Source: Bolinopsis microptera
Taxonomy: Eukaryota; Ctenophora; Tentaculata; Lobata; Bolinopsidae
Reading direction: 5' to 3'
DNA: 64,000 bases
NCBI RefSeq assembly: GCF_026151205.1
Contig: NC_087080.1
Span: 13,339,337 to 13,403,336, forward strand
This document shows, in pieces, positions 37,301 to 49,300 of the stretch. Numbering within the stretch: the first letter of the stretch is position 1; each line of letters starts with the position of its first letter. Below the pieces are notes generated by a model that saw only the letters and a list, made by a program, of their open reading frames with translations, did no database searches and was not told the DNA's origin. A program made the position numbers and the translations under genes.

Positions 37301-40300
37301 ATTGGGCGACGAAAGCGTTCCTTGAGATCTGGTCCATCGATACGTTATTGACTATGAGAGGACAGGATAGTACTAGTCGTACATTAATAAGCTTAGACAA
37401 GCTGCCCATCACGGATCACCACACAGCCTACAGTATATCATATATAGGAGAACAGAATGAAGATCAGATATCACAATCGTCAGTTTATTTCTGGAATTGC
37501 GATTAAGTTTGATTATTAAAAAGTTTGGTGAACAAAACATGGCAATGCATTGTTTCTCTTGTTTTACGATTGAGTCAGTGAGACCGAAAATCATAGAAAC
37601 TTTATGTTAAAAGTGAGGTTATAAACATGAAATCCTGCACAGAAGTACTTCATTTATCAAAAATTTTGCAAACCAAACACTGCTACATCATATATCTCTA
37701 CAATAGAATAGATATTATGTCGAACTATTTAAAAATAAATAAAACTACACTCTACAGACTGCTGTTCCTGAACAAGAAATGCGGCCGCTTTTCTTTTGTG
37801 GATGGCCGCTCAATTTCCTGATCCGTGATGACTTATTTTATTATATTCGATATAACCTAGACCTGGGTCTTAGCTGTTTATAAGCAGTTCTTTTATTCAA
37901 ATTTCTGATTGTTTCTGAATAGACTCAGTGAAGACAGATTCTAATGGAAATAAATAGCTGAATAACGTATCGACATTTCTACGTCATACTCATATTCTGA
38001 AATAGTAGTAATTCAATTATAACGATCAATATGTACATTAAAAATTTGACGACGAAATTTATTTCAAACAAAATATATAACTGTAAAATAGTTATCCACT
38101 GTAAAATAGTTTTTAACGAAATCAGAGCAAATATGAACATAAAACTGACAAAATTTATCAAATAGGGCTCATCTGAAAATTAACGAATAGCGTGACGAGG
38201 TTGTATATTATGCAACCTGACACGGATCTGTGCAAAAAAGTAATACTAACAATAATAACAATATGCTATTAATTAGTGCCTAGTGAGATACGTACATATC
38301 ATGGTGAAATTAACAATTTACTTGGTCAGGTTAGCGCAGCGCGACAACAATTATTTAATTCAGAATATCTCGCAAAATAACTTTGCGCAGGATAGTTAAG
38401 AACATGGGCGACATTATATTGGCTACATAGCGGGCACGTATGTACGCACGCTCGCACGCACGGTCGCAAAGCTACCAGTACCATATACAAAAAAACCTCG
38501 TTCGCTAACCCTTGTCCTTGACTCTTTTGTGCCTTCGGCACTTTGAGTCATGGATCGGGAAAAAATATATAGAACTTATTAGAGACATCTTATGTCAAAC
38601 ATTCATACAAAATGAAATTGCTAACTTGAAATTTTGGCTGGACATTTTTCCAAACATTTAACGAAAATATGTTTTGATAAAGGAGCATGCTTGCGATTAG
38701 TCTACAGTACTTTATTATCTCACTTTTGTTGTATGTATTGTTGCCCTATCTAATCTTTAACCAATTTTGGATGCCGCAGCTCAGATATTGTTACAGATAA
38801 AACAGTTTTGATAAAGGAGCATGATCGTAATTGTTGTTCTCTAGTACTTTACTGCACACTTTGACAATTACAGTTTACCCATAGTTGCTTAATGTATATC
38901 AGACTTTACTGCTTAAGATGAGAGTTGCAGTTGGTGATTGGACGAAACCCGTGTCTAGATAAGTAGAAAGAGACTGTACAGTAATTCTGACGATTCATTA
39001 ATATATATAAGAGGGGATTCTAAACGTATCTGCCATCAGTATTGGTGCTCTTTTTATCTTCTTTTACTGTCAAGAAGAAAACGGCTCTCAATGGATGAAA
39101 AACCTTATATTAGTACACAGAAGAAAACTAAGGCTACTCCACAATAACATATTATTGGCGCTGTTTACGTTTCTTCTTTTACTATCAAACATTGATCGTC
39201 CTTGACCGTACAAAGGTACGGTGGCAGGCCAAAGGGTGCCCACTGCCCACCACATGAACCACCCAATGTTCATCCCTCACCAGCTTAAAACCTCTGAGAC
39301 CTAGGGCGGCCCACCCCAGGAGGCAAAGAACACCTCCAGAGCTGCCTAAAAGTGCAGGTACTAAGTTACATTCTCATTTTTATTATCATCAGTGTGAAAT
39401 TGTTGAATTCTGAATTTCTTCGTACTTTCAAATTGTAGTAATTTTTGGTAATCCTAGATCGGATTTTGTACTCATTGAACTATTACAATCTATAGTGGAA
39501 TTCAAAAAAAGCGTACCTGGCAAACGAATGGACAAAGATCCATGAACTTGAGGAGTATCTAGGGCTCAGGCCAGACTCGACAATGTCTGACGTTACTACA
39601 TCTACGATGTCAGCAACATCACGGTAGTAAATATTTTGTAAATATTTTGTAATGCGAAGGTCTATAGATTAGAGGGCCACGTTCTATTGCTTAACACTTT
39701 AAATTTTGCTATTGCTTAACACTTTAAATTTTATAATATATTGGTTTAATAGATACAACAATCTATTAGTTTAAAAAAATTTGATCTTGCTGCAGTATTG
39801 AACGGTTCATTTTAATGATACGTTAGTACGCATTTGCATTGCACCAATAAAATTATTATTAATCAAATCATTGCAGGCACACCCTTCTACCAGGTGCCGT
39901 GAGCGATTCGGAGGATGAGGAACGAAGGGAAGAAGTCATCAATATCAGGGATGTTGAATCCGATAGAAAAATAGAGAAGGTAAAGAGGCGAAAAAGGATT
40001 ACAATTCGAGGACGAGCGGCTCTTTCGTCTTTGAAGAGAATACTAATATTTATAAATATTAGTTTAATCTAGTCTATCAGTTTGTTTGAGTTTAATCTTG
40101 TCCTGCTGCAGTATTGAACTGTTGCTTTTAATGATACGTTACTCGTTAGTAAGCATTACTAATGCAGGCAGAATTTGCTACCAGGTGCAGTCAGCGACTC
40201 CGAGAATGAAGCAGGAAAGGAAGCAACCGTCAAAACTCAATGATTCGGAATGATTATTTAGTATTTGCACTGTTCATTTTTCTTCTTTTACTAAACGTTT

Positions 40301-43300
40301 ATGGTCCGTGGCGTATCAGATACTTGACCACAACCTAGTACTAGTGTTCGAGTGTCACTGTCTCACGAAGGCGGTCAAGACAACAGGCAGCCCATCTGCA
40401 TTCTGCATCAATCAAAACATGGAAACGGCCACAGAAACAACATGAATATCCTGATTAGTTGACAGCCCCGTACAACAGCTCCCAGCTCCATCCAGACCAG
40501 TCGGGGTTGCTTTCTCAGACCAAAAACCACCCGGATGCCTAAGGCAGCACACCAGACGGCAGAAGCATGCTCAAATTGAGCAGATGTCTGAAATGGGCCT
40601 ATCGGAACGACTTCGGACGGCCAGACCGAAAACCGCCCACCCAAAGAAACGGCGAAGTCTGGTGAATGGAAACCCGATAAACCAGTCTTCAAAACGGAAA
40701 GGTGGTAGGCCTAAGGAAGCCCACCATTCCATGTTCATTCCGGAAAGGGAGGAAAGTAGCGATCAGGAAAGATTTTTAGAAGCTCCCTTCGAGGAGCTGA
40801 TAAAACACCAGGAACGAGGATTCTTAACGTTTGTGCCAGGTATTTTAAAAGTGCTGTATTATCTTCGTTATTTCATGGTGAAATTATTCCATTATAAAAT
40901 TCAATAACTATAGTTTTTGAGATTCTAAACGGGATTTTTTACACATTGAACTATTTCATAATTTCAGGGCCATCGGAATCCCCTTTCTCTGATGAAGGAG
41001 AAGCTATCAAGGAACTGGAAATGGTAATGAGGTTGAGTCTTGATTCAGGGATGTCTGAATCAACGACTTCAAAACGACCTCTTAACCGCCTACGGTAAAC
41101 AAATTGTACCCTTAAATTCCTATATAGATAGAGGGCCATAACTTAAACGTCACCGTTTACATTTACTGTTGAATAATCTGTGATTTTTAACGAATTATAA
41201 TGGTTTATTGCTGCAGTGAACGGATTCATTTTGAATGATATGTTAATGAAAATTAGTATTGTGCCATTAAGTAACTCTAGCTGATGTGAAAACTATTGCA
41301 GGCAATTTCAACTTCCTGCTGCAGTTTTTGATACAGATTCGGAGGAGGAAATCGCAGAAGAAAGTAAAGTTCAAATTCTGAATACAGAACCCCATTCCAA
41401 CACAAGAAAGGGCAACACACGCTGCAGAATACACAGAAGAGGAAGAGCTATTATATCGTCTTTGATAAGAACGTTAAGCCTCGGACAAGGAGGGTCCTGT
41501 GCCTCAATTAACTGAGGACTAATTGCAATGTGTGATGTATCCATTCACACATATGTAAGAAGAATGCCTCCATGATCCCCACACATCTCCATAACTGTTG
41601 ACGCTATTTACATTTCTTCTTTTATCATCGTCGTTTACTGTTGAAGACAACTTGTACTGCAAATACAGTTAGGCCTCACAGCCCAGCCAAAGAGCCAGAA
41701 AGACAAGTCGGGGCTGTCTTCACGGACAAGAAGCCTCCGCGACCCAGGGCTGCTCACCCAAGGAGAGCACGCACAAGAGGAGACCATCTTAGTCAACGAA
41801 CAGAAACCCTTAAGGCCCAAGGGGGCAAGGGTGCCCATTATAAGAACCACCCGATGCAATGGTAATCCCCGGTCAGGATGCGGCCAGTGGGGATAAGTCA
41901 GGTACTTAGCTACATTCTCATTTCGGTTATCATCATTGTGAAATTGTTGAATTCTGAAATTCATCGTACTCTCAAATTTGTAGTAGCTTTTGGTGATCCT
42001 AGATCGGATTTTGTACTCATTAAACTATTACAACCTACAGTGGCACTAAAAGAAGCATTATATATGGCTAGACTGGCTTCCGAATGGACAACGATCTAAC
42101 TTGAGGAGTATCTTGAGTCAGACTCCTCAATGTCTGACATAATGTCACCAACATCAAGGTAAATATTTTGTTCCGAGGTCCCTCAAGACCGGTCAGGGTG
42201 GGGTTCAGAGACCAGAAACAACTGCGCCCACCACGCGATTCAACGACACTGAACCGTCATAATTGATATTACACCTACGTTCTACATACTATCACAAGAC
42301 GGAATGAACAATTGAAATAGTTTTGACTTTTGAGTGACTGATTTATTCATGATACATGCAATTATTATTGATGTTATCAATTAAAATAATTATTAGTTTT
42401 AGTTTAATTTGTAAAATCAGCTCTTTGCGCGGCGTACTGACCTGCAAGCAAGTTTTTCCCTGTTTGTTTGGAAGTCTGAGACTAGCACCTGCGTTAACAA
42501 TCCCTCTAACACTGCCACTGTGTGATAACCGCGCGGAGATGTGCAATGATGTGTCTCCTGTAAACATTACCTTGTCAGCACAATCTTATTATAATAAATG
42601 TTCTGCTGGATACTCTTAGTATATATTATTATATAGTGATTGTATGGGGGAGGGGGTGAAGGGGGCCTATTACTCTATTATATAGTACACATTATCCCAG
42701 CTTTGGTCATAGCCTGTTCATGGTCCGAATCCCCCGGTCAGAACAGCTACACTGAAAGGTCAAGAATCAATAGTTCCCACAGTCAGACAACGAATGAGTT
42801 TAAAAATTCCAACAAAATCTTTATAACATCATTGGTAAAACATTTTCGGACATCTTCAGTACCTAATAAAGATAAGGGTTAATACTCCAATTATATCAGA
42901 AAGGTTTCAAGATAACATACCTCGCTCGTTGATGGCGTCTATGTCGGACCTAACACTGAGAAGTAGCTGGACAATGTCAGCATGTCCGGAGAATGCTGCC
43001 CAGTGTAGTGCTATATTCTGTTCCTGTGAGGGCATCACGTGTCATGGATTGTTTTTATAATATTTCTAGTTCAGAACTCTTTGCTCCATTCGTGTTATCG
43101 ACGGAAATGATATAATACACTCAATAAACTAAAATACTGAAATGACGAGAATGGAGATATATATCGAAACGGGAAATGATATAAACACACGACCGAGGCC
43201 AAGGAGGTATGTATTATAAGTAAAACTGAACAAAGTAAACTAACCCTATCTCTAAGATGGGGATCTGCCCCTTTCTCCAGTAAACTCTTCACCACATCTA

Positions 43301-46300
43301 CGAACTTGTACTCGCACGCCCACATCAACGCTGTCCAGCCGTCCATGTCTTGTGTGTTAACTTTTATACGGTTATCTGTCAACAACATCTGAGGAAATGT
43401 TATGTTATGGTGGATGGATCCTTTGTATCAAGTTACAAAAAATAGATAAAGTTAATTAAAGATCTGAGCAAGGGATTGTTTTATTTATTGATTTTCGGGT
43501 CGTAAAGATGACCCCTCTTAAAATATACTGGAAAGAATTTACAAAAAAAGGGGACTATGTGAGAAATAATTTAAGATCTTTTAATCTTTTAAATTTTGAC
43601 ACCAAATAATGAGCAACTCACGTCAATACAAAGAAGATTACCAAGCTCACAAGCATAGTGTAGCGCCGTTCTGGCGTTGGTGTCACGAGCGTTTACATTG
43701 ACCCCCTGAAAACAATAAACAGTTTAGTATTATATAGAGCAGCAGACAGATTTTACATTTTGGTAGATTGATTGTGGAAATGTTGTAAGGAGGTTTAGAA
43801 ATACTGTCTGGACTAAATCGGAATGACGGGGTTGTCCCCAAAGCTCCAAAGGTACCCGAGCATTTAGTACCCGTGATTTGTTCACCTTGAGTTTCCAAAA
43901 GGATCATGGATAAAATATTAGCACTAATCTGGAGATCATTGAAGCGGGCAAGTGGAAACATTATTATTTGGCTTTTTGGAATGCATTTATGAAAAAGTGC
44001 TATATTTTAAGTGACATATTTTCCCTGCCGACCGTTAATCGTGAAACTTTTATATGGCTTACTGAACCAAAAAAAGATGATTCATACTTTTGTTTGCACG
44101 TCAGATTTTACGTGATACATATCTAGAAAATTACCGTAGCCAGAAATGAAATTCAATAACTAGCCACTGGCCGGGTGCATACCAACAGTTCTACTCGTAG
44201 TTTTGTTTTCGAATCCGTCACTCAGCTCTGTTTCCTTAATAACCCAAAACCAATAGTAAACTTTATGAATTCAAATTCGTTCTTACTCTACTTCTACGCG
44301 ACTTTTGTGATGGCGAAAACCAAACAGAACAACAATGTCAGAGTTAAATAGTTGTCTGTGACAAAAGTGAAATGTTACTTGGTAAAGATTACATCATGGT
44401 TATTTTGAAAACGTCATATTATATTATCTTCTTTATATGAAGTGAGTGGTCATAGCCGACCTACTTAAAACCGAAACTATTGCATCATGTTCAATAAATA
44501 CAAAAGCTCTCACGATTTGATACAAAGACAATGAAAGGCAAATTATAACGGCACAGGTCGTCAACTATAATTATAGACGGAGTAGTTTTCTATACTGACT
44601 TTAGACGTGAGAACAATGGATTGATTATTACGTCATCATCTTTCCCTAATGTCTTTCTTGTGACTGATGTACAGACATTTAGCCAATCCATAATTTGACT
44701 TAGTGATGAATTTTTCGTTCGATGAAGACATTTTTATGGTTATTACATTTAGTACAGTCAAATACGTATTTTTGTATGAAATAATTCGCAACAAAGCGAT
44801 TTCAACGGGAAATTGTCGGGATAGGTCTCAGGAATAATTCCAGAGAGTTCCCAAAATTTCTGACGTCAGCAAAATTCACAATTACCATTTTTTAACAACG
44901 TTTTTACCACATTGGTTTTTCGCAAATAAATCAACTTTTGGATATCGTAGAATATTCTAGTTTAAACCTGTGTGTTTGGAACATAAAGGAGAACGACTTT
45001 TCTTTTCTAAATAAAACTTGCAATTAAAATCATTTGATAGTGAATCCTAATTTCTCCACTTAACTTGCTGTAGTCTCTTTCACCACAACCAACACATCTA
45101 CAGAAAGGAAAGATAATGCATATGGTCTGAAACAGTTATACAAAACAAATTTGAATTGACGAGGTTGTCAAGCATTTCGTTTATCGGGTTAGCAAAATTG
45201 ATTGGGTAATTACATAATACGGTGACGTACTATTTATGAATTGCACAAAAACATCCATTAGTTTAGACAAAGACAGACTTTTAGAGGAGAACAAACATTC
45301 GGAATGTCACCAAGATTAAAAATACTGTTTTGATTTCCTGGAAATTGAAAATTTTCAAATTTTCTTTTCATACAAAATATTTTAGGTTCAAATATTTGAA
45401 GTCAACATTTTTAAACATCTCATAAACAATAGTTCATTGTACGTTTCAAGTAATTGTGAACATTTTTGATCAAAATATATTTTTGAAATTTCTGAAAATT
45501 TACTAATTATTTTATACATAATACACATTATTGTATAATTAATCAACTAGTTATTTAATTGAAAACTGAAACGTTGTCAAAAGAAAAGTTGTTCTCCTCT
45601 ATGTTTTAAACACACTGATTTAAATTAGAATCTTCTGCGATATCCAGAAGTTGACTTAGTAATTGTGGATTTTGCTGAAGTCAAAAATTTTGGGAACTCT
45701 CTGGAATGATTCCTGGGACCTATCCCGACTATTTCCCGTTGATACCAAACTTTAAATCATTTGCTGACTAGGATAATATAGCCGTGTTGTATATTTTCAA
45801 AAGCTCTTTCGTTGCACTATACATCTTCTATGAAGATTATTCTACTATATTATATAATATTGACACCGTCATCATTAAGGCTGTATGACATCTAGATTAC
45901 TAAATTTTTAAAATTAGGATGGGTTCGATACAACCATTCATCATTATTGAGTTCATTTTCTACAATCATTGTTTTCAGAATGAAGACCAGTTATGTTTTG
46001 CTACTCAGCTGTCTTCACACCGCTTTCTCCCAGGACACATATAATGAAGCCGCATACAATGGAATTTTGGACGACTACACATTCATCTCTATTTTAGTAG
46101 GAACAGGTCTCTGTCTCACCATCGTGATCGTTCTGGTTGTCGTGATTGCTTTTCTAAAGATGAGACAAATTGTGTACACATCGGTACCTTTCAATATTCA
46201 AAAAGTGCTGTCAGTTACCCATGCTAGGTACAGGAACGATAAGTCATCGGCAAACTTGCCAAAACCTAAAATAAAGACATTTGTTTTGAATAAAGACATG

Positions 46301-49300
46301 AACGTGCACAGGGCCGGTGGTATCAGCTTCTATGGTGTTTAGAAACACGAAGTTTAGAAACTAAGCTCAGCTCGCTTAATAACAACTTTTTAGCACAGCT
46401 TCGATAACGCCATGTATCTAATGACCGGCGTCTTTTTAAGACGTTGCATTTTATTCCGGCCACCAGGAATTTCAGCATCAAAGTTTAGGCACTTTATAAA
46501 AAATTCCGGAATCTTGGCACTTGGTGGTTCGATAATTTTATGGTCTGATGTGGGCTGGTCTGGTCATTGTGGTCCGAATGTGACTGACAAAAACGATAAA
46601 CTCAATTATACAAAATACGATTGTATTTATTGTGTACCCATTACACAATCAATAAAGCACAAGAGAAACGTCATTGTGTTCAGCAAAATCGTGTCAGCAA
46701 GCACTTTCTTTGTGTCTCAAAATTTTCCTTTGCACTAGAGTAAGAGTGACGCTTTAAACAACTTTTCTTTTGACAACTTTTCAGTTTTCAATTAAATAAC
46801 TAGTTGATTAATTAATTAAATAATTTTCAGAAATTTCAAAAATATATTTTGATCAAAAATGTTCACAATTACTTGAAACGTACAATGAACTATTGTTTAT
46901 GAGATGTTTAAAAATGTTGACTTCAAATATTTGAACCTAAAATATTATGTATGAAAAGAAAATTTGAAAATTTTCAATTTTCAGGAAATCAAAACATTAT
47001 TTTTAATCTTGGTGACATTCCGAATGTTTGTTCTCCTCTAAAAGTCTGTTTTTGTCTAAACTAATGGATGTTTTTGTGCAATTCATAATAGTACGTCACC
47101 GTATTATGTAATTACCCAATCAATTTTGCTAACCCGATAAACGAAATGCTTGACAACCTCGTCAATTCAAATCTGTTTTGTATAACTGTTTCAGATCATA
47201 TGCATTATATTTCCTTTCCGTAGATGTGTTGGTTGTGGTGAAAAAAATACAACAAGTTTATTGGAGAAATTAGGATTCGTTATCAAATGATTTTAATTGC
47301 AAGTTTTATTTAGAAAAGAAAGGTTGTTCTCCTTTATGTTCTAAACACACAGGTTTAAACTATAATATTCTACGATATCCAAAAGTTAACTTATTCGCGG
47401 AAAACCAATGTGATAAAAAGGTGGTAAAAACCCCTAAAAAAGTGGTAATTGTGGATTTTGCTGACGTCAGAAATTTTGGGAACTCTCTGGAATGATTCGT
47501 GGGGCATATCCCGACCATTTCCCGTTGAAATTGCTTCGTTGCGAATTATGTCCGACAAAGACTTAAATTTGGACATATTTGACTGCACTAATCTGCAATT
47601 AATATATTATCACAAATTTGTTATCTATTAAACCACAAAACCTATTTTGTAGGTAATTCTTGTGCCTCACAACTGAGCGAATTTCAACATTAAAAGAGGT
47701 TACAATTTCAAACCTTTCTACTCACTAATAATTTAGTACTTTTATCTCTTAGCACATATTTCCATTCATCGGTCTGTTGCTTGAATGAACAATGCAGAAC
47801 AACCACTATTGTGTCCTTTCTTTATGCCCAACTGATGCAACATCTTTGTTACACTCACAGTGCAACATTCATAACTATAACAGTTATTTCGGCAATAAAG
47901 CCACCTCTTATTTGACTCGGCTCTCTGTAATAATTTGATTGACTTTGTTCTGATTGTTTTACACATGGTTAAATTCATAATTATTGTCAGGAAATGATGA
48001 CAGATAAACTTCTACTTCTTTGCTGTTCTATATTAACTGCAAGAGGAAATAGTAACCCAGGTACTTCAGCAGCGACTAGCATAAGACGTCACACTTTAAT
48101 AGCTGGCTTTATTGTCTCTATCATGATCCTTGCTTTCGCTATATGCATCCTTTTCAAGTGGATATTGACCTTGAGGATTAAAGAAAATTGTAGAATCCCT
48201 CAGAAACGTTACAAATCTCGTGGTTGGATGGTGTTACAAACAAAGGATTACTTTACTAAAGCTATTCAAACACCAGGGCCCACTTGAAGATAGTGCTGCT
48301 GTCAAACTGAAATGATGTGAGACAAACACTGTTCCCCGAAATTCTGTAGGCCAGGTTGTAACTTTGTAAGAGTTCCAGAATTTGATGCACATGACTTTTA
48401 AATAACAATTGTTCAATTCAGAGTGTTTTTGGACAATTATTACGAAACCTTATAATATGAGCCTTAAACGCACATTACTCTCAGCGATATGATTATGTTA
48501 ATTTTTGGTTTTTACGTAAGAAACTTCTCATTTTTCTAAAGCTTTTTCAGCGTTTATCTCCTATCTTTTAATATGTGAAGTAATTTCAGTTGGAAGCTCT
48601 TGACCACCATGTATGTTATACGGAGACATACGCAGTACATAGTTATTAGTTATCCCTAAGTACTTGAATGTAATTAAGATTGATATATTTGGTTCCATAC
48701 ATATAATTATGTATTAAAAAGGTCCTGAGTCGTGACGTATTTTGCAGTCTATAAACATGAATATTGAGAATACAAAATACAGTGTTACTGCGAATGCGAT
48801 CGCATCCATTGTAATGAACTCAATGGATTCATTATAAACACAATAGATAATAATACGACACAGGTCATCAAACCAAACTTTGAATAATTTGCTGACTAGG
48901 ACAATATAGCCGTGTTGTATATTTTTTAAATCGGGCAGGAACCGAGAGTGCCTATTTTTCCACGGTGTGTCACATTTTGTTAATCTTGTCGTATACTGTC
49001 ATATATATTGTCAAATATTGTCATATATTGTCATATATTGTCAAATATTGTCATATTATACTGTCGTATATTGTCAAATCTTGTCGTTTATTGTCGAATC
49101 TTGTCACATCTTGTCATGTATTGTCATATATTGTCATATATTGTCATATATTGTCGTATATTGTCATATAATGTCAAATATTGTCGTATATTGTCATATA
49201 TTGGCACATATTGTCACGTCATCTTGTCGTAAAATTGTCATGACATTGGGCACTCTCGGTTTCTGCCCTAAATCTCTTCTGTTGCACTATACATTTTCTA

